64,000 bases of DNA, taken from Tipula vernalis. Lineage: Eukaryota; Arthropoda; Insecta; Diptera; Tipulidae. Position 1 is the first letter of the stretch; each line of letters opens with the position of its first letter. The DNA lies in the NCBI GenBank assembly GCA_958295665.1, contig OY282560.1, positions 192,636,061-192,700,060 of the forward strand. The letters run 5' to 3'. A program made the position numbers and the translations under genes. The notes beneath the pieces were generated by a model. It saw nothing but the letters and a program-made list of their open reading frames with translations, searched no databases and had not been told where the DNA came from. Of this stretch, positions 32,885 through 44,240 are shown piece by piece.

Positions 32885-34145
32885 AAGCATTCGAGAATGT
32901 TCCAGACGATTCTGCACTACCATTTCCGGTTTCTAGAACATTCTGGAATATGTCAGAAAGTTCTCGAATGTTCCAGAACATGAAGCCCTTTCGATGATTC
33001 AGAACTCTCGGCAACTTTCTGGGACATTCTAGAACTGTCCCAACATTCTGGCACATTCTAGAATATTCTCGAACATTGTGGAACATTCTAGAACATTCTG
33101 GAATATTCTAGAAGATTCTGAAAGATTTTGGAGCATTCTGGAACATTCTCAACATCCAGAAAACTGAATAAAAACAAACATTTTTACATTCTTTCTGATA
33201 GTGACATAAGAAACAATATAAAAATATTTATTTTTAATCAGTTTTCCGGGTAAAAAGTTACAAAATATGCAGTGAAAAATTCTAGAATATTTTGGGAAGA
33301 TTCTGGGAGCTTCTTGAATATTCAGAAACATTCTAGCGAAGAGAAAGTCCCTTTGAAGGTTCAGAACCGTCTAGTACATTCTTGAACAATCGGAACCGAA
33401 AGCCCCATCAAAGGTCCAGAACCTTCTGTTATACTCTAGAATATCCTCCAATATTCTCAAAAATGTTGGAATATTCTGGAATATTCTAGAACATTCTAGA
33501 GCATTCTCGAACACTTAGGAACATTCTAGAATATTATCGAACCTTCTGAAACATTCTATAACAATCTGGAACATTCTAGAACTCTCGCGAACCTTGTAGA
33601 AGGTTTTATATCATTCTTGAACATTCCAGAACATTCTATATGGAAAATTCTGGGAAGATTCTAGCATTTTCCAGAACATTCAAGAACATTCCAGCACAAG
33701 AAGTCGATTCGATGGTACAGAAACATCTGGAAATTTCAGGAATATTCTAGAACATTCCGGAACCGAAATAATCTTTGAAGATGATATTATAGCACAATTT
33801 CGAACAACCTGGAACATTCTAAAATATGCTTTAACATTACGAAAAATTCTAGAACATTCCGGAACATTCTAGAATATTCTAGAGCATTTTCAAACATTTT
33901 GCGACATTCTAGAACCATTTCGAACATTCTGAAACATTTTTCAATATTCTCCAACAGTCTAAAACAATGAGAACATTCTGGAACCGGACATCCCTTCGAA
34001 GGTTAAGAACCTACTGGGACAATCTAGAACATTTTCAAGCATCCTGGAACATTCTAGAGCATTCACGTCGTGGAACTTTCTAGAACATTTTAAAATCTTC
34101 TTCAAGATTCTATAATTGTCTGAAACATTCTAGAACATTCAGGAA
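32885..34145. repeat. Heat-shock-element-like array (GAAnnTTC repeats)
   Basis: About 1.26 kb of degenerate 10-bp units gaacattcta/tg, repeated several dozen times. The register is nTTCnnGAAnnTTCnnGAA, for example ttctagaacattctggaa, which is the exact consensus arrangement bound by heat-shock factor. It is symmetric, so it reads the same on both strands. Interrupted by an AT-rich stretch at about 33165-33270. A higher-order word resembling 'ggaaccgaaagcccc-tt(t/c)gaaggt-cagaacc' recurs near 32975, 33340, 33386, 33757 and 33980. Confidence 0.85.
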
Positions 34146-34566
34146 CATATTGGCTAGTCTCGGCCGCTTCTATTCTCGATTCCCAGCTGCTTCACTGACT
34201 TCCCATAAGAGGTCCATTGGTGCGTTGTCCTCTTTTGACTCTTATATCGCCGAAATCAACTTCTGCCATTTAAACGAACAACTAAACGCAAATAACATCG
34301 AAAATTTTGTATTGAACTGGTATCTAAATACAAACCACTTAATACCAAACATAAACCAACCTCGAATAAGTTTAGAACCTTGAAAATTCTGATGTACTTA
34401 TATAAGTCGGAAATACATATGAAACAACATAACGTCAAAATTCAGGAATCTCAAAGAATCCTGTTTAGAAAATTCTATTCAATAAAAATAAACTTTATTT
34501 AAAAAGAAAACTGAAACACTCTCAATATCTGAAATCGAGACGGTTAGGGTTAATTATATATAATCA
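34146..34566. other. Spacer between the HSE array and the second Helitron
   Basis: Plus strand is open at 34150-34383 with no recognised family, followed by aataaa at about 34481. On the minus strand this lies just beyond the 3' end of the second Helitron. Confidence 0.35.
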
Positions 34567-34665
34567 CTAGCAGTACCAGGTCACGCGTTGCTGTGGCTCA
34601 GTCTATATTCTGGTTAAATATAAAAGAAAGAAAAGAGAAAGCACACGTTTCTAATATGTTTAATT

Positions 34666-35930
34666 TTACAATAGTTGTTGGTATACAATATTTATTGTTG
34701 TTTCATTGTCTGTGCAGATATAGAAGTTGTCTGGTTTGCCGACTCTAAAACACGCAACATATAATTGTCCATGTGAGAAGCAATGCTTGTCTAGATGTAA
34801 ACCGCACAATTCTAAGGATTGGCTCTGAGCTTCGTTGATAATGATTGCAAACGACAATCAAATTCGGAATTGCAATCTTATTATTAATTCGAATTATAGG
34901 GATGCGAGGAATGAGAACATATTCACCTTTGAATGGCTCTGTCAAGATTGTTGCTACTACGACGTTGCTCATTAATTTTTTTACAACAAGGCGCGTGCCG
35001 TTGCAAAGCTTTGGCTGGTTGATATTTCGCAATATGATAATTGGCATTCCGATTTTCAATTGCAGTATGTGCGGTGGCCACCCTGGCAGATCGACTGAAT
35101 TCAAAAATTCTAATGAATAATTAACTAACCGACCAAACGGCGCAATGGTTAAAGCTGCGGCGGTACTGGGTTCGAATTCATATAGGGGCAGGATGCAACA
35201 GGGATTTTGCATCATCTGATTACGATCAGTGATGAAAATGAATACGTCTATAACCACCTGTTGAGAGGCTTAAAGTAGAACGGTAAAAGTAAACTGCGAA
35301 AGAGTTGAGAGTGCCTCTTGAGCCCCAAAACAGATTGCATAGATTAAAATAAAAAATAAAAAAAAGGAGAAGAATTTTAACACAACAGTGTCGACCGACT
35401 TGTATGTGACTGCCTCGCTTTGAATTTTAGACTGAATAATATTGTTAGGATCGTAGACGTCTTTTGTTCTTTGCGGCAAGAATAGCTCGTTCACTCAGCC
35501 AATCATGATTCTTATAATTGGTTTGAATATTGGGAAATACTATTTCAGCCAGTTCTTCTTTTGACGTCAATAAATTGCAGAAGTTATGAGGCAATGAAAT
35601 TCGTCCCTGAGGTGTGATCAACCGGCACCTTTCTGTTCCCAACCCAAGTTCCCACGCCTCGAGTGATTTTCTGCAACACTTTCCCAATGCCGCATGCTTT
35701 GGAAATTTTGCACGTGGGAGTTTCAATTAATTGCATGTGCAATGGCAATTTCAAAGCGGAATAAGAAGTTTTTCCACCTGATAGCAATATCGCAGCTATT
35801 CCGGACGACGCAAAAGCTAAGGCTATGCCATTTTGGAATTGAATTGCTGCCAAAATCAATGTAATTAGGAACGTTTTACCAGTTTCGCCTGGCGCATCTA
35901 AGAAAAAGATTTCTCCAACCCCATTATTAT
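34666..35930 (-). pseudogene. Helitron PIF1-like helicase domain, copy 2
   Basis: From high to low coordinate: Walker A 'APGETGKTFL' (about 35885), 'ALAFASSGIAAILL' (about 35820), 'CKISKACGIGKVLQK' (about 35705). Motif II (a DEC-type Walker B) is absent here, apparently deleted. Then 'VPVDHTSG', 'RISLPHNFCNLLTSKEELAE' (about 35600), 'NHDWLSERAILAAKNK' (about 35500), 'IQSEAVTYKSVDTVV' (about 35440-35395). The SINE interrupts, and the frame resumes at '[19 protein letters not shown]' (about 35115), '[12 protein letters not shown]' (about 35000), '[14 protein letters not shown]' (about 34855) and '[20 protein letters not shown]' (about 34790). Helicase would unwind DNA during rolling-circle transposition; this copy cannot. 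Confidence 0.8.
35127..35366 (+). mobile_element. tRNA-derived SINE, copy 1
   Basis: tRNA-like head: A-box region 'caatggttaaagctgcgg' (about 35143) and B box 'gggttcgaattc' (35168-35179), spaced as in pol III promoters. A body with 'catctgattacgatcagtga' (about 35214) and 'gagagtgcctcttgagcccc' follows, then an A-rich tail ending near 35366. It interrupts the Helitron helicase frame, so it is younger. Second copy at 45385-45709. Confidence 0.82.
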
Positions 35931-35945
35931 TAGCTTAGGAACATT

Positions 35946-37700
35946 TCATTGCACATACGACAAATGATCACCCGCGTTGTAATTTTGTTCACGACGCAAT
36001 TCTACATCGAACAAAGCTGCAGCAAATCGATTCGGTGATGGCATTCTCATCAAATTGATGCTCATATTTGAATTTTCCTCGCATATGCGACGGAAAATAT
36101 CTTCAGCCATGCGCGATTTATATTTCTCTAATAACTTTGTTGGAAATGAAGGAGAGCAGGCAGTCAATATGATTGCAAACAATGTAGGAATTTGAATTTG
36201 ATGGGACTTTTGCCCGGTCATTAATGCATAGATCACAGTGTCGGTCGTTCTCCAATAAATTCAGAGAATGACATGCACTGTGGAAAGGAGCATGTGTGAC
36301 GCCGTTGACAATTCTCAATTGCTGGAAAGACGTCGGACCGGGCACATTTAGCAACAGCATGCGAAGAAAGAATCATTCATCTTGATTGGGATGCACGGTG
36401 TACAGTCTGCCTATCGTAGTTTCTTTGAATATGCCAAGTTGTCCGTCGATTCCCTCTCCTCGTTTGCGTCGTTCAAATGATTTTCTACTCGCATTCCATG
36501 TGTAATACGTAGGCACTTCCGAAAACAGCATTGCTTTCGCAAACGCGGTATTTTGGCATAACGTGAAGAAAGAAGTTAAGTTTGATGTCCATTTTCTAGG
36601 TGAACAACAGCTGGACTTCTTTCTTATATGGGAAATGAAAGGATTCGCCATACAACTTCATTGCTGCTTATTTCTCTACCTGTCTTCCAGCCTGATATTG
36701 TGCGATTTCATCGATATGTATGACTGCATTCCTGTCACTTCTTTCTGGTTGAACACCAAAAGTTGTCATGTCGCTGCCTTTATTCACGTACTTACAAACG
36801 TATTTAACTGATTTAACGGAGTTACAGTATTCCACGTTTATGGGTAATAGTTACCTATGGGAGGAAGTAGGAGCTGTTGTATGTATATCATCCCAGGTCT
36901 GGGCGCCCGTAGTGACGAACATACGCAATTGCATCTTGGGTGTATCCATGCATATGACATGGACTGCCTGTATATGAGTAGATTTTACCATCCCAAAAAA
37001 TGATTGGATATTGCATGGCATCGTAACATCGAGAGTTTCTGCAACTGTTGTCAATTGATCGATTCTCAGATAAAGAACAATATCTCTAGGTTGGAATTGA
37101 TCTCCGACTATAACTATGCCACTTCGTCTATAGTTGGAACATTAAATATTCGCACATGTTCTCCAGAAGGCGTTTTGTCAGCATGAATAACAATCTTGTA
37201 TGTGTCATATGGCATCATGTCAATTGATGTTTTCACGAAACGAGCTAAATGGTTTTTTACATGAAAAAGCTCTTGTAGTTGGAAAACAATGGATTTTTTT
37301 ATGCGGGTAGAAATTCCGCAGCGTGAAATGGTAAATTAGTCCTTTCACTTTGAATGTTGGCTTAGCATGAATTAAGCTGTTACGATTTCTCTGCTGAACG
37401 ACGTCATTTGAAAGCATGAGTGGTATTTCCTAATGTTAGATAGGAAATGCTTTGATTTGGCGGTATATCTGGCAAAGTTGAGGCAATTTAATTTTTCGGG
37501 CGGCACAACACATTACTTTCGTTGCTCCATTCAATTTCAGAGTGCAAGGCTCTGAGCACAAACTTCAGTCATAGTACCGATGATAACATGCCGGCTCTTA
37601 CTATAATAATCAGCATCAGCTGGGTTGTAACGGAATGCAAGACGAGTATATTCGTTTGATTGCTGAGCACGGAGTTGTGTTTGACGCTGATTGGCTGTTT
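35946..37700 (-). pseudogene. Helitron N-terminal and Rep (rolling-circle) domain, copy 2
   Basis: From high to low coordinate: charged N-terminal scraps (37700-37560), 'LIHAKPTFKVKGLIYHF' (about 37375), 'ALQYPL'-equivalent 'DAMQYPIIFWDGK' (about 37020), and 'YVRHYGRPDLG' (about 36935). The Rep signature with both tyrosines follows as 'YVCKYVNKGSDMTTF' (about 36800), the region that cleaves and joins DNA in Helitrons. Next come 'FAKAMLFSEVPTYYTWNASR' (about 36540), 'IGRLYTVHPN' (about 36410), 'VPGPTSFQQLRIVNG' (about 36340) and 'IPTLFAIILTACSPSFPTKL' (about 36190). Many frame breaks and deletions: the HUH histidine motif is not visible. Confidence 0.75.
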
Positions 37701-38100
37701 CTCGTAGATGTCAGCCTTTCGCATTCATTCTGTTGAGAACGAAGCAGATCTGAAGCTGCAGAACGCGATCGCTTTTCTGGCAACCGTGCATCCTCAAGTA
37801 TGTGCTTCCGCCCAGCGAGTACAACAACCTAAGCTTGATTTTCTGCGAGGGATTATTTTGATGAACTAATCAATGGTATCGGAAATATTGGAAATTCTAA
37901 GTGACAGCAGTTGTCAAGAAGCGTGCTGTGCAGTAGGAGCAATGATTAGTAATGCATATGTAGCTTTTATGTTCAACAGATGGTGCTGTTTTTTTAAAAA
38001 AAAAAACATGTTTTACCTCTCACAGGCGTGTTAGCCTTTATTCGAATACAACGTTGTATACCAAAATTTCAAAGCAATCGGTGAAGAACCCGCGGAGATT

Positions 38101-40604
38101 TTGTTTGAACAAAGGAACATTTACATTTTTATTTTTCGTTTTTTTTTTAAATTCCGGCAACATTCCGACATGGTTTTGTTTAGGAGCGTTTCAGACTTTC
38201 CAAATCAATTTGTAAAATATGGTATTTAGGTCAAAAGCCACCACTGATAATCTTATAAATTTTAGACAATTTTTTGATAAAAGATAAATTTGTAAATTCA
38301 AGGACATAGATTCTGGCAACTCAGAAGTCGTACAGGTCTGCGATATCTGCTATTAATTACGTAGTTTGCAGTCATCCCACAGATGGCAGAGGATGTTATG
38401 ATTCACTCTTGATTTTTAATTTGAATTATTTGAACTGAAAAATGGAAGATTAAAAATTAAAATGCTAAATTAGTATTTATTGTATTTAAAGGGGTAGTTT
38501 CCCCTTTCCCTTAATACCCCCCCCCCCCCCCTCCCATTTTTATAAACAGATCTGCTTGTATTGAATTTGAATTATTTAGCAAATCGTAATATCACAAAAT
38601 AAGAAACAGAGAAAATATTATTTAACTAGAGATTAACTAATAGTTTTGTGAAATCGGGCATTAAACAAATAAATCGATTTATGTGCTTATTAATAATTTT
38701 GCATGCATATTTCAGTCCAGTTGTATGCTTCTCGTTTATAGTTTGCAAACACACAAAATTTGATTTTCTAAAAATAAATTTACTATCTGATTTAAAAATT
38801 ATACAACAACAAACTCATAACGCTTACATTCAAGGTTAAAAATGCATATTTCAGTGCGCAGTTGTTATATGTACGAACAAAAAAAAAAAAAAAAAAAACT
38901 TAAAACTAAAAATCTGGGAACTTGTTTGTTTGTTAGTAGGTTTTTAAATAGTTGCTTATAGGTATATTCTGGTATTTTTATTTATTTTTGGTTGATTTGA
39001 CTTTCACTGAACGTGCAATTTATATAATTTTATTTTATTTATTTATATTAGTTAGTTTGTTTTTGACTTCCTTAATTCCATCACATAATTTAATAATTTA
39101 ATTTAATTTATAACTGCATAACCTATAATTGTTGCAAGTTAACGACATTTTTTGTTTAATTTTTAAACGAAGAGCTTTTTTTTTTACTTTGGTGTGGAAT
39201 TTATTATATTGTCGATTTCAAAAAAATGTATTTTTACGTTTTATTGGAATTTAAATGAATATTTATTGCAGTTTTTTTAATGAATATTGTATGTTATACT
39301 CTAAGGTAATGGGTTTTGAGGATTTTATGCGCGATACAAATTTTCTCACTCGAATTAAAGAATTCAAAAACTTTTTAGTACATACATACCTGTATATATT
39401 TATCAGTTACAATGATCAAATTAAGCCACCTTAATAATTCCAAATTCCTTTTTCCAATTAGAATATAAAAGATTTTAACTTCAGGATAAACCATCTCTGT
39501 TAAAATCTCTGTCTACATGTAGTTAGGTATTCATTTTTATCAGTAACAATCAAAGCAAGTGTAATATCCATTCACCGCGCAATCTGCAAAATACACTTTT
39601 TGTAGGAAGTCGTTAGAAAGACAGAACATAATGATTGCATTATGTTTTTTTTTTTTTTGTATCTTATTCTTATGCATTTTAAATATTTTCCATCTTAAGA
39701 TGTAGAGAAGAGAACAAAAAAATTAATATACAATTCAATTGACTTTGTAACAACAAAGGAACAGACAATAACAGGTGTGAAAATTATTACATTTTTTTTT
39801 AGCTCTGCTGCACCATTTTTTTTACAGATATGCAATTCGTTTTTTAACTGAACACAGGTTAAAAATGAAATTAGCAATATACGCGAATAACACAAAATCA
39901 GCCTTCAAAGACATTTATTTTTTATTAGAATTGTCATTAATATTTGTGTATATATAGAACTTAAAAATCTGTAAAGTATAAATAACGAACATTGAGTTCG
40001 TGATTTAAAAGCGCTATATACGTGAAACACGATTACTTCCACTTTATTTATTAACTACATAAAGCGTCATATAAAGAAATAATTAAAAGATCACAGCACC
40101 ACATCATAATATGGTGTGGAGCGACAACAATGACAAAGTGTTGTAATTTGAATTTATCTTTATAGTGCTGGGTAATAATGATTTTGCTACATTGCTGTAT
40201 GCTAATTAAATTTTTACAGGAAATCAAAGTTTTTTTTTTATAAAGAATTAAAAGTTTTATGTTACATTTTAATTTATTCACAGATTTAGCATTGTCATAG
40301 TGTAAAATTGATTGATTTATAATCACGACAATCATGTTGTGTTAAATGTCTTTTTTTTATTATTTTTTTGTTTTATTATGTAGAAGAAATTAATGTAAAT
40401 TTTATTTCTATATTTGGTAATTCGATAAGGGTAAAATGTTTATGTAATTTATTGGTTATTTGCAAACGAGTGAGGTCACCCGAGGGCGTAATGTTAAGAA
40501 ATTTGACAAATCCAAACTTAATACTGATTCAGAAACTATGGGAATACTTAATTATCAAATTTCTTTAATTAAAATTTTCGAATTCTATTGAATTTTTTTC
40601 ATTT
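38101..40604. other. AT-rich spacer
   Basis: Includes a run of about 15 C at 38508-38523 and poly-A/poly-T tracts. No recognised gene. 38101-38400 may hold the 5' end of the Helitron. Confidence 0.4.
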
Positions 40605-41670
40605 TCGTTAATGAAAATAGAAAGGGCTGAAACCTCATAAGATAGTCAGAACTTCGGCCTTCACTAATTCAATTCAAAAATCATATTAAAATCCAATTTC
40701 CAACCCACATGTCAAATTTCATCACATTCGGTTGAGAAATAGACCAATTCCATCATACTTGGCCATATTCCAGAACCTTATCTAAAAATCACACACATAT
40801 GTTGAACTTACATATAAACACTCACTTATATAGATTGCTCAACTGCTCACTTAACACTAATCCAACCCCGACTCAACCCTCTACCCACACGCAAACTCTC
40901 TTTCAATTCAATCCTCAAACCAGCAATATAAAAATTAGCCAACTGCTCACTATAACTTAACCCAACCCCAACTTAAGTCCAACTCAACTTCAACTCAACC
41001 AGCAAATTGACCCCTGAGTAAACCTTCAACTAAACCCCAAACTCAATGCCCAACTTAATATTCAAACCAGCATATATAAAAAATTGGTAAATATTCCTAT
41101 AACCAGGTATTTTGGGTCAATTCGTATGGCAGGTACCCGACTCTCTTCACACACAGACTTCAAAAGCTTTTGAAATTTCGGCTTTGACCATAGAAACAGA
41201 TTGACAAAAAAATTCTAAATCGAACAAGCCGATCTCGAGATACCATGGGTACAGACCAACAGACATCCAGACAGACGGACGGACATTTTTTTTGTTGCTT
41301 TTTTAGACTCAGGGACTTTAAAAGCGTCGAGAAAAGTGGTTTTGGACCTACCAAATTTTTGATCATTTTTGACTGGATTTCATTACTTTGGTCTTTTTAG
41401 ACCGAAGTAATTGGTTAATATTTCTATAACCAGGTATTTTGGGTCAATTCGTATGGTAAGTACCCGACGACCCTCTTGACACACAGGTTCCAAAAGCTTT
41501 TCAAATCTCGACCTTGACTATAGAAACCGATTGGCAAAAAAATTCTAAATCGAACAAGCCGTTCTCGAGATACCATGGGTACAGACATCCAGGGAGTTTC
41601 AAAACGTTGAGAAAAGTGGTTTTGAACCAACCAAATTTTTGATAATTTTTGACGGGATTTCAGCACTTTG
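40605..41670 (+). repeat. 125-bp repeat family, copy B, with duplicated 3' block
   Basis: Starts 'gaaagggctgaaacctcata', runs through one partial 125-bp unit ('aaatcccatttccaac', 'ggttgagaaatag'), the 'caactcaaccc' block (40855-41060), then a conserved 3' segment with 'gtacccgactctcttcac' and 'ctcgagataccatgggtaca', a gacagacggacgga microsatellite and a terminal palindrome ggtctttttagacc (41389-41402). The 3' segment is repeated at 41415-41670. Non-coding. Confidence 0.75.
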
Positions 41671-42389
41671 GGGAAGATATTAGGAAATAAGAAGCATTAG
41701 AAAATATTTATGCGTGTGAAGCGTTTTCCAAAATTTCCTGAAGCATGACGCTCTGTCTCTGACAGGTACCGCTTCCAGTGTATGAAAATATGAAAGCAGT
41801 AGCAGCCTTAGATAGTAATCTAATACTGGTGGTAATATAACCGGTAAATTAGGTAATTTTAGGTAATATTACCCAAAGTGTTGTTACCGTGTTAATATCG
41901 GTAACATAAATTAAAAATATTTTTTCCAAACAACTCAACTAGTCTAAATGGAAAAAGAGTTGTGACACCACTTATGTACTATTAACCTACTACACCAAAT
42001 TTTTGCTGTAAAATATAATAATCTACCCGTTTTTCCTGTTTCATTGACATATTCATTTGGCAAATAAGTAATAAAGCTGCAATCTGACCTTGAATATGAT
42101 CCATCTATTTTGACTAGAAAAGTGGCTGCAACGTCTTAGTCGATAAAAAGCTCTAGTATGCTGGAATTTCGTTGACAACATGAGACCAACATAGCACCAG
42201 ATGGTCGATAAGCTATTACTCGATCAATTTTCGTTTCTGGTGCTCCATTAGGCTCAACCATAAAGTCGGCTTGTATTGATTTGTTCAAGAAATTGTAACC
42301 GTTTTATAAACTTCCTTCGAGATACCGACTTTCCAGTCAATTGTTGGGCCTTGAGTACCATCGCGTCGAAAGGTCAGTCTTACTAAAAA

Positions 42390-43440
42390 TTGCCGGCGCA
42401 TCTGACGTTGCAGACCGATGCTTGGTCAAATATACGCAGGGACTCCGTAACAAATTATGTCATCAATACAATACACCCAAAGCCAGTAAATCGACATTTG
42501 ACTTTTAAAGTTGCTTTTCAAGAAAGTTCAAGCGGTGTTAAAAGACGTCGAGATTTAAAAATGTATTGTACTTATTACTGACAATGGAACTAACAATACC
42601 GCGTCCCGAAAAGTTTTTAACAAAAGCTATATTAATGTTACCGAGTAGGGGCTTTACTTTCTCATTGTCGATATCTTCAAGGTTCAGTCTATCAACAGTT
42701 TAAAATTTTCAGTCAGTCGTATGGAGGGTTTCGTTAATAAAAAAACTCGCTACATTCATGCTACATAAGGTATGCCCTGAAGGCGCTGGTTATCGCAGAC
42801 GAAGTGAAGTCCGTTATGAAGGCCCCCGATTGCTAAATCACTATATTTTTTTGAGAGTTTGCTGTTTTGTCTAAAGTAGTGTACTGTTTTGTTAATATAA
42901 AACCAACTTTTCAACAAAATAAATGCGCCAATTACAAAGAATTTATAAGTATTCTCAAATCACGGGCCGAAAAATGCTTACAACAGCTATATTTTCCCGC
43001 AAATTTGCTTGAACCAGCTGTTCGAGGAAAGGGTCTTTCGGAATCACAGAAACTTGAAGCGACTAAATTTATTTTTAATGTCGCAGAACTTCACACAAAA
43101 TCTTAGAAGGGTAACCAAATATATGAGTCTTTGGCGTATTACAATGTTCGAAGTGAACTTTTTCACGACGGTTTGTGGTAGTAAGTGAGCAACTCTCTGA
43201 TAAAATTTGGTCGGCGGGAGTGTATTCTATTTTACCGTTAAGTGCTTGGCGGTTGTTATTTTGAGCATGCCTGCATCGAGAGCTGTAATGGAAAGCATAT
43301 TTAGTACCTATGGTTTTATATACATAGCTCAACACGTGCAGGAATACTAACGTACATTTTGCACAACTTAAGCCTGTAAAAATTGAACGTAGGAAGTCTG
43401 GATAACGAAGATGAACTAATTCCTGCTGAATCAAATACAA
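42390..43440 (+). pseudogene. hAT transposase, broken
   Basis: 'LTLQTDAWSNIRRDSVTNYV' (about 42399) is the conserved first-Asp region of hAT transposases. 'ITDNGTNN' (about 42574, shifted frame) is the second. 'NLLEPAVRGKGLSESQKLEA' (about 43003) precedes the insertion-domain end. The C-terminal dimerisation region appears as 'LSMPASRAVMESIFSTYGFI' (about 43260), usually LPASSAASER-FS; the key Glu is retained in 'MESIFS'. Stops and frameshifts occur throughout. The antisense frame over 43075-43500 is a shadow. Confidence 0.72.
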
Positions 43441-43559
43441 ATTATTATTAACGGATGAAGCCGAGGATAATAAATGCGTCGGCGGGGATGAACCATACAT
43501 TGATTAAAGAGTTTAATTGATCATAAACTGATATTTATGTAAAATTTATTATTTATTGT

Positions 43560-44050
43560 CGGCGTTGAATACGACTTTGCCTTCCATCGACGTCTACCGA
43601 TGAACACGACATTAATAAGTCAAATATTTGGTGCTCACAAATTGTCGATTGACAGTTAGATATCTTGTTGACTTCATGAAAGTTTTGGGCAGAAAACTCT
43701 TGGTTTTTGCATTATGATAATGCGCCGTCTTACACTGCATTGGTTGTAGGCGTGACTATTTGGCCAAAATTCGACCCATATTGTTTCGCAACTACTCTTC
43801 GCCTGATTTAGCTCTGCTGGACTTCTGGCTATTCCTGAAACTCAACAAACCGCTCCGGGGATATCCTTTTGCTCGATTGAAGAGATTGAGCTGAATCGAA
43901 GAAGGTTTTATAGGCCATTCCGGAAATAGACATTAACAACTGTTTCGTAGACTGGAAAAAAACGTTTGCATAAGTGTATTCTATCCGAAGGAAATTACTT
44001 TGAAGAGAATGAAATATATTTGAAAGAATAATAATCCGTTTGTGTTTTAT
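43560..44050 (+). pseudogene. Mariner transposase, 3' fragment
   Basis: Only the C-terminal half: 'WFLHYDNAPSYTALVV' (about 43705, second catalytic Asp), then 'SPDLALLDFWLF' in a shifted frame (about 43802, third Asp region), 'AIPEIDINNCFVDWKKTF' (about 43915), and an end near 44030. No N-terminus. Wording differs from the mariner at 23046-24125, so it is a different family. It lies within the hAT limits. Confidence 0.72.
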
Positions 44051-44240
44051 TTAAAAATCTTACTACTTTTGCCCAGACGTCAAAATATTACTAAGTAGTG
44101 TTCTTTGGTACAAATTGGAATTAAAATATTTAATAAAATGTGTCTTACCTATTTTACCCGTGTTACCGATAATATTACCGGTAACATTACAAAATTTACA
44201 AATATCGCAAATTTTACAACAGTACACACAACTAAGGATG

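Larger units (their letters stand above)
34567..38100 (-). mobile_element. Helitron, copy 2 (Rep and helicase remnants, 3' end visible)
   Basis: Minus-strand 3' terminus: ...ccacagcaacgcgtgacctg then gtactg and CTAG (34570-34567) followed by host T, fitting the Helitron rule of a CTAG-type end inserted before T. Coding remnants run from about 37700 down to 34666. The 5' end is not visible; a 5'-region-like segment ('ttttggtatacaacgttgta') lies at about 38060-38040, so I put the edge near 38100 or a little higher. A SINE is inserted at 35127-35366. Confidence 0.75.
41803..44240 (+). mobile_element. hAT transposon, decayed
   Basis: Ends pair imperfectly: left cagccttagatagtaat, right in reverse complement catccttagttgtgtgtact. 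Internal subterminal 'ggtaatattaccggtaa'-type words recur at both ends (41828-41925 and 44155-44200). The 8 bp flanking each side do not match, so the exact limits are uncertain. Carries a broken hAT transposase, and a mariner fragment lies between it and the right end. Confidence 0.7.

Noticed and set aside
32885..34145. CRISPR-like array
   Set aside because: Units are 10 bp, degenerate and contiguous with no spacers, and the genome is eukaryotic.
34544..34556. Telomere-like ggttagggttaa
   Set aside because: A single occurrence in an AT-rich stretch; no array.
38508..38523. Poly-C run as a functional element
   Set aside because: Isolated homopolymer with no pairing G-run or known context nearby.
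43075..43500. 141-codon minus-strand frame
   Set aside because: It lies antisense to the hAT dimerisation region, which explains the conservation.
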